A stretch of DNA of 60,518 nucleotides, taken from positions 1 to 60,518 of the forward strand of contig DATLBA010000067.1 in the NCBI GenBank assembly GCA_035527275.1, written 5' to 3'. Positions 35,894-43,251 of this stretch are shown one piece after another. The translations under genes were made by a program, and so were the position numbers. The notes under the pieces are model-generated. The model saw only the letters and a program-made list of their open reading frames with translations. It made no database searches and had not been told where the DNA came from. Origin of the DNA: DATLBA01 sp035527275. Its GTDB lineage: Bacteria; Planctomycetota; Phycisphaerae; FEN-1346. How positions within the stretch are numbered: the stretch's first letter is position 1; each line of letters begins with the position of its first letter.

Positions 35894-35913
35894 CTTTTAC
35901 AGGAGATATGCAC

Positions 35914-36159
35914 ATGGCAAAACGAAAGATTCTGGCGACGGATTCGATCTTGGTGCAGTGCAGAGTGAACAAGTATTTTCGCGACAAAGCGTCCGGCAAA
36001 GTTTACTCCGGACCCGTCGGCCGGGCCGGGACGCCGAAGCGTGTCGAAGGCTCTCCCCCCTTCCGAGTTTCACGACTCAGGTGGGAACGGGACGCGGGCC
36101 TGCCTGACGGCCAGAGGATTTTCCAGCAGGTCGGCGAGGAAGATGCGCCAGCTGAATGA
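35914..36159 (+). CDS. Small basic element protein, unknown
   Basis: 81 residues from ATG 35914 (AGGAGAT 7 nt upstream; the ATG at 35908 is too close to the RBS). Starts MAKRKILATDSILVQCRVNKYF; basic N-terminal half, acidic end. It could be a small nucleic-acid-binding protein or excision factor, but no motif proves this. Confidence 0.6.
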   Translation: MAKRKILATDSILVQCRVNKYFRDKASGKVYSGPVGRAGTPKRVEGSPPFRVSRLRWERDAGLPDGQRIFQQVGEEDAPAE

Positions 36160-36493
36160 TTTGAATATTGCCTACGGCGACCGGCTTGGCGCCGGTCGCT
36201 CGCGACCCTGTGCAGTTCGCACCTCCGGGCTGAGGAGTGCAGGGAATGTAGACAGACGAGTGCCAACGTCTGTGAGTGCCGTGACTCGTGGCGGCACGTT
36301 TGGCAAAGCGGTTGCGATGACTCCTTACGCAGCCCACAGGAGGCCGGGGGCCGGTCTGGCCTCAGCAGCAGGGCCGGCCCACCTCCACCTTCATGGGGCA
36401 ACGGCCAGGCCCGGCCACGATCGTTGCTTAGGCGGCCACCTGGCGAGTTCTAGGACTATCAGGCGGACATGGGACAGGGGAAAACATGACTGA
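36143..36493 (+). CDS. Possible small protein overlapping both neighbours, doubtful
   Basis: 117 codons from ATG 36143, overlapping the preceding gene by 17 nt and the next by 8 nt. The translation is Arg/Gly/Ala-rich without a motif after MRQLNDLNIAYGDRLGAGR. The DNA contains several hairpins, so it may instead be a structured RNA or spacer. Confidence 0.3.
   Translation: MRQLNDLNIAYGDRLGAGRSRPCAVRTSGLRSAGNVDRRVPTSVSAVTRGGTFGKAVAMTPYAAHRRPGAGLASAAGPAHLHLHGATARPGHDRCLGGHLASSRTIRRTWDRGKHD
36177..36199 (+). terminator. Strong hairpin without U-tract
   Basis: GCGACCGGC/GCCGGTCGC, 9 perfect base pairs with a 5-nt loop, 18 nt after the 35914 gene stop. No T-run follows, so the function (pause, RNA stabiliser or part of a longer RNA with hairpins at 36210-36270) is open. 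Confidence 0.45.
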
Positions 36494-37019
36494 CGCGATT
36501 GACCTGAAGGATGGCTCGTTTCAGCTCTTGACCTACTGGCTTCCGGCCGACGAGGCCGACCGCCGCGAACACGTCCGAGAAGTCCTCGACAGGCTTTGGG
36601 ATAAAGGGCTCCACGGGATGCTCGGCTCGGCGTGCTCACTGGCGGGAGCGTTGCATCTTCTGAATCCCCGCGTCCGATCCTTCCTGCACTTGTCGGGATT
36701 CGAGAAGGACGTCGGCATGATTGGTCTGGTCTGCAGCGTTGACAACGGCCTCATCCTGCCCGGCTGCCTGGCCCTATGGGGCGACGCGACAAAGCCGGAG
36801 TCCGTGATGCTCACCCCGGCCGAGTTGCAAGATGACTTGTCCCTCGCCAAGCCCGCCGGGGCCTCGATGACAACCCTGGCCAAGGTGACCCCGGCCATGC
36901 TGAAGAATGTTGTGGCCAGCCTGATCGAGCTCGCTGACGGTATCCCGGCCGGGCAGGAGCCGAAGGCGAAGCGGCCCTGGTGGCGGTCATGGTGGGGCAA
37001 ACCGGGCAGTGTGAATTGA
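36486..37019 (+). CDS. Element protein, unknown function
   Basis: 177 residues, globular and soluble: GSFQLLTYWLPADEADRREHV, LHLSGFEKDVGMIGLVCSVDNG, VMLTPAELQDDLSLAKPAG, ending in a basic Trp-rich tail (RPWWRSWWGKP). AGGGG lies 5 nt upstream of the ATG. I do not recognise the family. A promoter and pseudoknot leader begin 32 nt downstream, so it probably ends its transcription unit. Confidence 0.65.
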   Translation: MTDAIDLKDGSFQLLTYWLPADEADRREHVREVLDRLWDKGLHGMLGSACSLAGALHLLNPRVRSFLHLSGFEKDVGMIGLVCSVDNGLILPGCLALWGDATKPESVMLTPAELQDDLSLAKPAGASMTTLAKVTPAMLKNVVASLIELADGIPAGQEPKAKRPWWRSWWGKPGSVN

Positions 37020-37050
37020 TCACAAAATTTAAGGGACTCTAGCGGCGGCG

Positions 37051-37135
37051 TATAATGAATTGGAACCTCGGACAACACTGGAAGCAAGACGACGCCGCTT
37101 GCCGGTTCTCCGAGGTTCCGGGCGGGCGGCGTCGT
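37051..37135 (+). ncRNA. Pseudoknot leader 1 with its own -10 box
   Basis: TATAAT at 37051-37056 (weak TTAAGG at 37029-37034, 16-bp spacer) predicts transcription starting near 37062. From there four arms interleave: A GGAACCTCGG 37062-37071; B ACGACGCCGC 37089-37098; A' CCGAGGTTCC 37110-37119; B' GCGGCGTCGT 37126-37135. Both 10-bp stems are perfect and cross, an H-type pseudoknot. It ends 41 nt before the 37177 start codon. Confidence 0.65.
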
Positions 37136-37176
37136 TCTATTTTGCCGCATGAAAGGCGGCGGAAAGGAGAAGCATC

Positions 37177-37596
37177 ATGAAGGCGAACGATTTTATTGCG
37201 AAGGCTGAACCGACTAGCCCCGATGTGGAGGCGCACATTCGGGAGCATTGGGCCGAGTTGGAGCCTCTCGCGAGTGAGGCGTGCCATGTGGACGACTTGG
37301 TGCTGGACCAGACCGAAGACGAGCTCTCGTGCACCATTCGCGCATGGGGGTTGAAGGAGGAGCCTCCGGTCGTGCAGATCCGCCTACGCAGACAGGGCGA
37401 GGACGCAGCCGAGATCTACATCGGCGAACGCACCACCTTCAAGTGCGACCTGGGCCCTCTGCCCCACAACATTGTCATACAGTATCGCGAGCCACGCGGG
37501 GGCTACGAGCAAGACCTCCGCGAGTTTATCAGGGACGTAGCAAAAAGGGCGCGTGAGGCATATGGAGAGAGGAACAACACGGGCACTGGCCCGTGA
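37177..37596 (+). CDS. Element protein of unknown function behind pseudoknot leader 1
   Basis: 139 residues; AAGGAG 7 nt upstream. Acidic N-terminal half (SPDVEAHIREHWAELEPLA, DDLVLDQTEDELSCTIRAWG), then a beta-rich part (VVQIRLRRQGEDAAEIYIGERT) and a helical end. No motif recognised. It sits between the two pseudoknots and may be a regulator of the replication gene; that is a guess from position. Confidence 0.65.
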   Translation: MKANDFIAKAEPTSPDVEAHIREHWAELEPLASEACHVDDLVLDQTEDELSCTIRAWGLKEEPPVVQIRLRRQGEDAAEIYIGERTTFKCDLGPLPHNIVIQYREPRGGYEQDLREFIRDVAKRAREAYGERNNTGTGP

Positions 37597-37635
37597 ACCG
37601 AATGCTCGGTAGCGCCGGGCAGCAATCGCCGGGAC

Positions 37636-37692
37636 GGCGGGGTGCGGAACCTCGATAGCGCACCCCCGCCCGGCCCGGTTTATCGAGGAGAG
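37636..37692 (+). promoter_or_regulatory. Pseudoknot leader 2 sequestering the ribosome-binding site of the replication gene
   Basis: Stem 1: GGCGGGGTGCG 37636-37646 with CGCACCCCCGCC 37659-37670 (one bulged C). Its loop contains CCTCGATA 37650-37657, which is the exact complement of TATCGAGG 37681-37688. That segment overlaps the Shine-Dalgarno GAGGAG of the gene at 37698. Loop-RBS pairing would make an H-type pseudoknot that blocks initiation, the architecture of preQ1-type switches. GGAACCTCG (37646-37654) is shared with leader 1 (37062-37070). Confidence 0.7.
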
Positions 37693-37697
37693 AAGCG

Positions 37698-38717
37698 ATG
37701 GCAGAGATCCGAACAGTAAACACCTTGCTTTGGCAGGATGAGTATTTCAAGGGCCTGAGCAACGCCGAGAAGCTCGTCTACACATACCTAATGACGAACA
37801 CTAGCATCACCTACTACGGCACGATCAAGGCCGTTCCCGAAATGATAGCGGCCGAGATGGGCCAGCCCGTCAAAACGGTCCGGGCGGCACTGGATAAGTT
37901 CGCGACCGACGGCAAGCTCGCCCGCCACGAGCCCTACTGGATAGTGGTCAATTACTATCCGGAGCACCAAGGCAAGCGGGATGGCCGGGAGGCTCCGGAG
38001 CTATCAAGCATATCCCGCAATGCCCTACTCAGCAACAAGTATGAAATGCCTGAGCCGGTGCTCCGGCAGACGCTGACGAATTGGGGCATATCGGCCATGA
38101 GCGACCTAATGGTCGAGAAGCCGGAGTGGGTATCTGACCCGCCTCCCAACGGGGGGTCTAACGGGGGGTTGAACGGGGGGTCTAACGGGGGGTTACACAA
38201 TAAGTTAATAAGAAATAAGAAAAATGAAAAAAAGAAGAGGAGGAAGAGGGAAAAGGCACTGCCCACCCCCTCCTCCTCGCTTCCAACAACGGACTCACTG
38301 CCCCCCGCCCTTCTTCCCATAGCGGAAGCGGTGCTGGCGTCTTGGAAGCGTGACCTGGGGGCCAAGGCCCCTTGGCCGGGGGACAAGCAAAAGTGGGGAC
38401 TGTTCCAAGAGGCTTGTCGCCAGTTGCTTCGGCTATATCCGGACGACCCCGCCAAGGCCGCCGGTAATGCCAAAGGCATATTGAGGCAATACGGCGAGGA
38501 ACGGGACTTCGAGAACGCCGTGCACCTGGGCAACCTGGCCACCCCGGCATTCGTGGCCTACCTGACCAACTGGACCGCGGAGCAGTTGAGCACGAGGAAG
38601 CGGGACGAGCTGGAGCGGCGGAACATAAAAGCCCAAGAGAAACGCTCGGCTAGCAGCCGCGACGACGACCCCCTCGACGAGCCCCAGCAAACCCGTGAGC
38701 CGTGGGAAGAGGAATGA
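37698..38717 (+). CDS. Replication-initiator-like protein with internal iterons
   Basis: 339 residues. Winged-helix N-terminal domain (WQDEYFKGLSNAEKLVYTYL, TIKAVPEMIAAEMGQPVKTV, RAALDKFATDGKL) as in phage replication proteins of the DnaD/O type. The middle has a (NGGSNGGL) x2 repeat and a Lys/Arg/Asn-rich linker. The C-terminal domain (WPGDKQKWGLFQEACRQLLRLY, LGNLATPAFVAYLTNWTAEQ) is unassigned. The repeat is encoded by DNA iterons next to an AT-rich tract (see 38148-38234), so the gene probably contains its own origin, as lambda O does. Overlaps the next gene by 4 nt. Confidence 0.7.
   Translation: MAEIRTVNTLLWQDEYFKGLSNAEKLVYTYLMTNTSITYYGTIKAVPEMIAAEMGQPVKTVRAALDKFATDGKLARHEPYWIVVNYYPEHQGKRDGREAPELSSISRNALLSNKYEMPEPVLRQTLTNWGISAMSDLMVEKPEWVSDPPPNGGSNGGLNGGSNGGLHNKLIRNKKNEKKKRRKREKALPTPSSSLPTTDSLPPALLPIAEAVLASWKRDLGAKAPWPGDKQKWGLFQEACRQLLRLYPDDPAKAAGNAKGILRQYGEERDFENAVHLGNLATPAFVAYLTNWTAEQLSTRKRDELERRNIKAQEKRSASSRDDDPLDEPQQTREPWEEE
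38148..38234 (+). repeat. Iterons plus AT-rich tract: candidate replication origin
   Basis: Four direct copies of AACGGGGGGTYN at 12-bp period (38148, 38160, 38172, 38184) followed at once by a nearly G-free A/T-rich stretch to 38234. Iterons then an AT-rich unwinding region, inside the initiator gene, is the arrangement of the lambda origin in gene O. Confidence 0.65.
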
Positions 38718-38917
38718 GAACGAACAGGCGACTGGTCACCAAGGTCGAGAGAGAGTGGGCGTCCATCGGCCGTCAAGCCGACGCCGCCCGGAGCGAGTTA
38801 GTGGGCCATGAAATAAGGACACGCATCGAGGGCGACAAGACGGTCAGCGACCTCATAGCGCCGGGGTTCGCCAGGCTGCGGGAGCGCATGCACAGGAGGA
38901 ATCACGATGCAAGATAA
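38714..38917 (+). CDS. Small basic element protein
   Basis: 67 residues from ATG 38714, overlapping the initiator stop as ATGA. Highly charged and helical (LVTKVEREWASIGRQADAAR). It overlaps the next gene by 11 nt. The tight coupling on both sides supports a real gene; function unknown. Confidence 0.6.
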   Translation: MRTNRRLVTKVEREWASIGRQADAARSELVGHEIRTRIEGDKTVSDLIAPGFARLRERMHRRNHDAR

Positions 38918-39878
38918 GACGACTGACGAAAACGGCACAGAAACGGTCGTTGACCTATCAGGTGAAGTGGCCGAAACGGATACTCAAGACGACCGCCCGG
39001 ACGGCCCGGACGGCCAACAGGCCGAGGGCCAGAACGGCCCAAACGGCGCACCAGTGGCCGCTAGCGACAGGAATAAGCGGGGGCAGTTCGTGCCGGGCAA
39101 CGTCGGCGGACCGGGACGCGGCCACTTTACGGACTATTCAGAAGCCGCAGGCAACGGCGCTGAAGGGGGGGCCTCCGGCGATCTAGCGGGGCAAATCGCC
39201 GCCATGGTCGCCGACATCACAGCGGCTGTCAGTCGCAAGGGTCCGGCGTATTGGAACAAGGAGGCCAAGGATCACCCCGCCGTCATGCTCCAGACTTGGA
39301 TGGCGCTCATGAAGCTGCAGGCCGCCCTGCCCGGCGGCACCCCTGGCGGCGGCGAAGTCAAGGTGGTCCTCGGCGACAACCTCACCGGGATCGCTGCGGG
39401 TATGATGGAGCACCCCGCCATCGAGGGCGACGAGGCCAATATGGACGTTGACGCGGCCCGCCAGGAGGTTCGGAGACTGCGGGCGGAGAACGTGGCCCAG
39501 CAGAGGACGATAAACGGCCTACCGCCCAGGATGTCGAGGGACGACAGGCCCCTCGTTGATGCCCCTGCCAAGGAGGCCAGCGAGTGCTATGACTGTCGGG
39601 AGATCACCAAAGCCCTTGGCAGGATGATAGAGCCGCACTCCGCCTGTCGGTATTGCGGCCAGACGTGGGATGATAACACGGCCAGGCCCGTCAAACTCAC
39701 CAGGAACAGGCCTCGGACGGACGATGACGCCGCGGATCGCCGGAGGGCGAGCGCGAATGGCTTCGTCGTCACGGCCGGCGGGGGAGGCGGATGGGCCACG
39801 GTAGATACCTCCCAGGGTATCGCGTCCGGCATCAAGGATGCTCTGGAGGGCGGCGGCAAGGGCCTGTTTGGTAGGTAA
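38907..39878 (+). CDS. DUF5681-like protein with zinc-ribbon motif, possible packaging-related factor
   Basis: 323 residues; AGGAGG 7 nt upstream. Acidic low-complexity N-terminus, then DRNKRGQFVPGNVGGPGRGH, the G(K/Q)FxPGxxGxPxGR pattern of DUF5681 proteins that often lie near phage terminase genes. A helical middle follows (HPAVMLQTWMALMKLQAALPG), then CYDC and CRYC, a possible zinc ribbon, and a Gly-rich tail. A role in DNA recognition for packaging is inference. Confidence 0.55.
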   Translation: MQDKTTDENGTETVVDLSGEVAETDTQDDRPDGPDGQQAEGQNGPNGAPVAASDRNKRGQFVPGNVGGPGRGHFTDYSEAAGNGAEGGASGDLAGQIAAMVADITAAVSRKGPAYWNKEAKDHPAVMLQTWMALMKLQAALPGGTPGGGEVKVVLGDNLTGIAAGMMEHPAIEGDEANMDVDAARQEVRRLRAENVAQQRTINGLPPRMSRDDRPLVDAPAKEASECYDCREITKALGRMIEPHSACRYCGQTWDDNTARPVKLTRNRPRTDDDAADRRRASANGFVVTAGGGGGWATVDTSQGIASGIKDALEGGGKGLFGR

Positions 39879-39923
39879 TAAAAACTATTCTAAAAAAATA
39901 CTTTGAACACAGAAAGAATTCCC

Positions 39924-39952
39924 TTGCCTTTTGTGTGCTAAAGGGGTATATA
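39924..39952 (+). promoter_or_regulatory. Promoter of the small serine recombinase
   Basis: TTGCCT, 17-bp spacer, TATATA, in an A/T-rich patch (39,880-39,955) that stands out from the GC-rich surroundings; 48 bp before ATG 40001. Confidence 0.55.
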
Positions 39953-40000
39953 AGGGATAGAGGGCCTGGGTAAATCCGCCCGGCCAGAGGGAGAAGGACG

Positions 40001-40687
40001 ATGCGGGACAAGGCGATAGCATACCTCAGGGTGAGCACGCCGGGGCAGGCAGGCAAGGGCAAGGACGGCTTCCCCCGCCAGCTAGAGGCCATCAGGGCAT
40101 ACGCCGAGGCCCGCCGCCTGGAGCTGGTGGAGGAGTTCAGGGATGCCTCTACGGGAACGGAGTGGGAGGGCCGGGAAGGGCTGGCGGCACTGCTGGATCG
40201 GCTTCAGTCCAATGGAGTGAGGCTCGTATTGGTGGAGCGGGCGGACCGCCTGGCCCGCGACCTGATGGTCAGCGAGACGATCCTGGCCGCATTCCGCAAG
40301 ATGAGCGTGCAGGTGGTGGCGGCTGACAGCGGCGTGGACCTGACAGTGGCCGACGACGACCCTACGCGGACGCTCATCCGGCAGGTGCTCGGGGCCGTGG
40401 CCCAGTTCGAGAAGAGCGTGCTCGTGGCCAAGCTGGCCGCATCCCGCGCCAGAGTGAGGCGGACGACCGGCAGGTGCGAAGGCCGCAAGCCGTTCGGCAC
40501 GCGGCAGGGCGAGGCCGAGACGTTGAAGATGATGAGCAAGCTGTATCGCAAGCCCAGGGGCGGAGAGCGGCGGTCCTTCGGGGAGATAGCCAAAGCCTTG
40601 AACGAGGCGGGCAGGCCGACGCGGACCGGGAAGCCGTGGGCGGCTCCGACGGTGAAGGGCATCCTGGGGCGGAAACAGGGGCACTGA
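40001..40687 (+). CDS. Small serine recombinase (resolvase/invertase type)
   Basis: 228 residues. Catalytic Ser12 in AYLRVSTPGQ, central VLVERADRLARDLMVSE with the active arginines, long E helix (LIRQVLGAVAQFEKSVLVAKLAASRARV) and a C-terminal HTH (FGEIAKALNEAGRPTRTGKPW). No zinc ribbon or coiled coil, so it is not the integrase. It could resolve multimers or invert DNA; no inverted crossover sites were found in the element. Confidence 0.9.
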   Translation: MRDKAIAYLRVSTPGQAGKGKDGFPRQLEAIRAYAEARRLELVEEFRDASTGTEWEGREGLAALLDRLQSNGVRLVLVERADRLARDLMVSETILAAFRKMSVQVVAADSGVDLTVADDDPTRTLIRQVLGAVAQFEKSVLVAKLAASRARVRRTTGRCEGRKPFGTRQGEAETLKMMSKLYRKPRGGERRSFGEIAKALNEAGRPTRTGKPWAAPTVKGILGRKQGH

Positions 40688-40726
40688 CGGCCCCCTCGAT
40701 GCGCCTAGAACGCGCCAGGCTTGTCC

Positions 40727-40836
40727 CTAAGCAACGATCGCCCCCAGGGGCGGCAGGGGGGCGGCCGATAAGGCGCAAACATTGCTTAGAATGAAGATGT
40801 AAGGATGTAACACATTCCTACGAAAGGAGGTAGGAA
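40727..40836 (+). promoter_or_regulatory. Structured leader of the sigma-factor gene
   Basis: CTAAGCAA 40727-40734 pairs with TTGCTTAG 40782-40789, enclosing a G/C hairpin. Downstream TTCCTAC 40815-40821 pairs with GTAGGAA 40830-40836, displaying AAGGAGG in the loop. That Shine-Dalgarno is 17 nt from the GTG start, unusually far, and better spaced for an out-of-frame GTG at 40838. Confidence 0.5.
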
Positions 40837-40847
40837 CGTGGTAAACG

Positions 40848-41345
40848 GTGGAACAGAAGCAAGACGAGCAGTTTGCACAGTACGAGGGCCTGGCCATCAA
40901 GGCAGCAACTCGGATATGGTCAGGGGGATGGGGCAAGAGCCTCAGAGAGCGCGGCGTATCGCTTGAGGACGCGGTCCAGGAAGCACGTCTGCACCTGTTG
41001 GAAATCCTACCGAACCTGGCCGACCCGAAGTATGTCCGCGAGCAGCGGGTCGCCTATGTCAGCAAGACCCTCAAGGGCCAACTCCTCAACTGGGCCAAGG
41101 CACAGACCCGCAACGGCGACAACCGCGACCTGCCGGACCCGCCGCCAGGCCCGAACCGCGACGAGTTGCTTGACCTGGGCGTGAGCTTGGCCAAGCTCGG
41201 CGAGGACGACCGCTCGATGGTGCTGGCCCATTACGGCGGTGAGGGGTTCAAGGCCATCGGTGAAAAGTATGGCCTGAGCACCGGACAGACGGCCCGGAGG
41301 GTCGAGAAAGTTTTGGCGAAGTTGAAAAAACTTATGGATGCCTGA
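40848..41345 (+). CDS. Phage-type sigma-70 family factor
   Basis: 165 residues from GTG 40848 (an in-frame stop lies 6 nt upstream). Region 2-like part GVSLEDAVQEARLHLLEIL carries the DxxQE core-binding pattern. Region 4-like end: LGEDDRSMVLAHYGGEGFKAIG followed by EKYGLSTGQTARRVEKVLAKLKKL, an HTH. It probably directs host RNA polymerase to the late (capsid) genes that follow. The 280 bp downstream contains no gene, a CCCGGCC/CGGCCGGG hairpin and probably the late promoter. Confidence 0.78.
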   Translation: MEQKQDEQFAQYEGLAIKAATRIWSGGWGKSLRERGVSLEDAVQEARLHLLEILPNLADPKYVREQRVAYVSKTLKGQLLNWAKAQTRNGDNRDLPDPPPGPNRDELLDLGVSLAKLGEDDRSMVLAHYGGEGFKAIGEKYGLSTGQTARRVEKVLAKLKKLMDA

Positions 41346-41626
41346 AAGATTGTTCAGCGTTTCCCCCCGCCAATTGCTTTTACTTTCAACGGCGAGACGA
41401 TCCCCGGCCTCACGGCCGGGCCGCCCAGAGCGGGCCAGCACTCAGGATCGCCGCTGTCCTCGTGGATAGCCACAGCCTCTTAGGGAAGCGAGGGGCCGAG
41501 GCTACTTATCCCCCCAAGCGCGATCGTGTCGCGACTTTCTGACCTCGGCCTCTTGCCCCCCTCTTTGACAACGATCCGGCCCCGACACGGTGTCGAGGCT
41601 CAACGCGATTCAGGAGGCTATAGGAA

Positions 41627-42724
41627 ATGAAAGTCACCCCGCAGGAATTCGCAAAAATGAAAGAAACCTTCAAGGCAGGTCTGAAAGTCACCAAGACCCG
41701 CACCGGCCGTCAGTCTTATGACGACACGGGCCAGGACGACCGCGACCCCAGCTTCAGTCTCAGCAAATACCTGAGGGGCGTGACGTTTGGCAGCTGGGCC
41801 GGGGCGGACGTTGAGAAAAAGGCCCACGACATCGCCAAAGCCTACTCGACCGACGCGGCTGCGGCCGGCGGCGTGCTCGTTCCGCAAGAGGTTGACCGCG
41901 AGATCATCCCGCGGTTGGCCGACAAGAGCGTCATCCGGCAGATGCCGGGCGTCAGCATCGTTCCGATGGGCAAGCGGTTGAGCCGCGATTTCACCGGCAT
42001 CGACAGCGGCGCGACGATCAGCTGGGGCAGCGAGGCCAGCACCATCTCCGAAAGCACCTCGATGGACTTCGCGGGCCAGAAGATGGAGCTGAAAAAGGCC
42101 GTCTGCATCCTCAAGATTTCGCGTGAACTCGTTGAGCAGCCAGGCCCGGATGCGGACACGGTCATCCGTGACGAGCTGGTCCGGGCCCTCGCCGAAGAGG
42201 AGTCAAAGGTCCTCATGCGTGGCCTGGGCGGCCAGCAGCCGCTAGGGATTTACAGTCAGCCGCGGATTCACTCGACGGACCTGAGCGGCGAAATCGACCA
42301 GGACGACTTGCTCACCGCTGAGTTGCAGCTTGAGAATTCCAACGCGATCCTGTCGGGCTGGATTACGAATCCGACCGTCAAGGACCGCCTCCGCAAACTG
42401 AAAGACGGCAACGGCGCTTATGTTTTGGCCATCGGCGGATTCGGCTCGACGGCCGAGTTGATGGACGTGCCGCGGTTGTTCGGTAAGGTGTTGCGGACGA
42501 CCACCGGCATTCCGACCACCGGCTATCCGGACACCGACGAATCGTTCCTCGTGGGCGGCATGTGGTCAGATTTCCTCCTTGGAGATGGCGATCTGCGGAT
42601 CGAATCATCCGCGCACGACCTTTGGACGGCTGACCAGATCAGCATCCGGCTCGTGAAGCGTTTGGGTTACATCCTCAAGCACAGCGAGTCGTTCGTCGTT
42701 GTGAAGGGCATCACCTCAAGCTAA
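41627..42724 (+). CDS. Major capsid protein, HK97 fold
   Basis: 365 residues; AGGAGG 9 nt upstream. Phage_capsid family pattern: GGVLVPQEVDREIIPRLADKSVIRQ, ISWGSEASTISESTSMDFAGQKMELKKAVCILKISRELVEQ, DELVRALAEEESKVLMRGLG, NSNAILSGWITNPTVKDRL, DFLLGDGDLRIESS. A short N-terminal arm (about 60 residues) replaces the long delta domain, and no protease gene precedes it, so it may assemble without maturation cleavage or borrow a helper's scaffold. Confidence 0.9.
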   Translation: MKVTPQEFAKMKETFKAGLKVTKTRTGRQSYDDTGQDDRDPSFSLSKYLRGVTFGSWAGADVEKKAHDIAKAYSTDAAAAGGVLVPQEVDREIIPRLADKSVIRQMPGVSIVPMGKRLSRDFTGIDSGATISWGSEASTISESTSMDFAGQKMELKKAVCILKISRELVEQPGPDADTVIRDELVRALAEEESKVLMRGLGGQQPLGIYSQPRIHSTDLSGEIDQDDLLTAELQLENSNAILSGWITNPTVKDRLRKLKDGNGAYVLAIGGFGSTAELMDVPRLFGKVLRTTTGIPTTGYPDTDESFLVGGMWSDFLLGDGDLRIESSAHDLWTADQISIRLVKRLGYILKHSESFVVVKGITSS

Positions 42725-42744
42725 GGAAAGGCGGACATACGACA

Positions 42745-43236
42745 ATGAATAAACTAAGCCAACAGGTCGTAAAGACCGGCCGTCTTCCGGCCATCACGGC
42801 CAACACGTCGGACCTCATCACGACCATCGTGGACCTGGGCGGGTGCACCTCGGCCACGGCCATCATCAACATGGAATACACAACCCATGCCCTCACCAGC
42901 ATCCAGTTCTGGACGTCAAGCTCCGACATCGCCGCAATCAGCGGCACGCAGAAGGTTGCCACGACCAACACGGTTGCCGTGGATTTGGTCTCGGACGCCG
43001 ATGGGTTGCAGGCGTGGAACGGCAACACTCAGGTGACGAACCTGAGCGTCGCGGCCGACACAATCGCCACGATTGCGCAGGACTGCACGGTGGCCGTTTC
43101 GTTGCCGAACATCCGGCGCTACCTGGTCATGCAGTATAATGGCCACGGTGTCAGCTCGACGCTGGGCGTCACGTTCATCGGCGACCACGTCAAGAGCAAC
43201 GAATCGCCCTACACCGGACCCCGCACTGGCTACTAG
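42745..43236 (+). CDS. Virion-associated protein, beta-rich
   Basis: 163 residues 20 nt after the capsid gene. Beta-rich, Thr/Val/Ala-rich (SDLITTIVDLGGCTSATAII, LTSIQFWTSSSDIAAISG) with the end LPNIRRYLVMQYNGHGVSS, a pattern of small head proteins next to HK97 capsid genes. Possibly a decoration or head-completion protein. Confidence 0.65.
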   Translation: MNKLSQQVVKTGRLPAITANTSDLITTIVDLGGCTSATAIINMEYTTHALTSIQFWTSSSDIAAISGTQKVATTNTVAVDLVSDADGLQAWNGNTQVTNLSVAADTIATIAQDCTVAVSLPNIRRYLVMQYNGHGVSSTLGVTFIGDHVKSNESPYTGPRTGY

Positions 43237-43251
43237 GAGAGGAGCCGACCT

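Noticed and set aside
38148..38195. Iterons only as a coding low-complexity repeat
   Set aside because: Base-level identity of the 12-bp unit, including synonymous positions, and the adjacent AT-rich tract point to DNA function as well.
40001..40687. Small serine recombinase as the element's integrase
   Set aside because: It lacks the zinc ribbon and coiled coil of large serine integrases and lies far from both att cores, whereas the large recombinase gene crosses attL.
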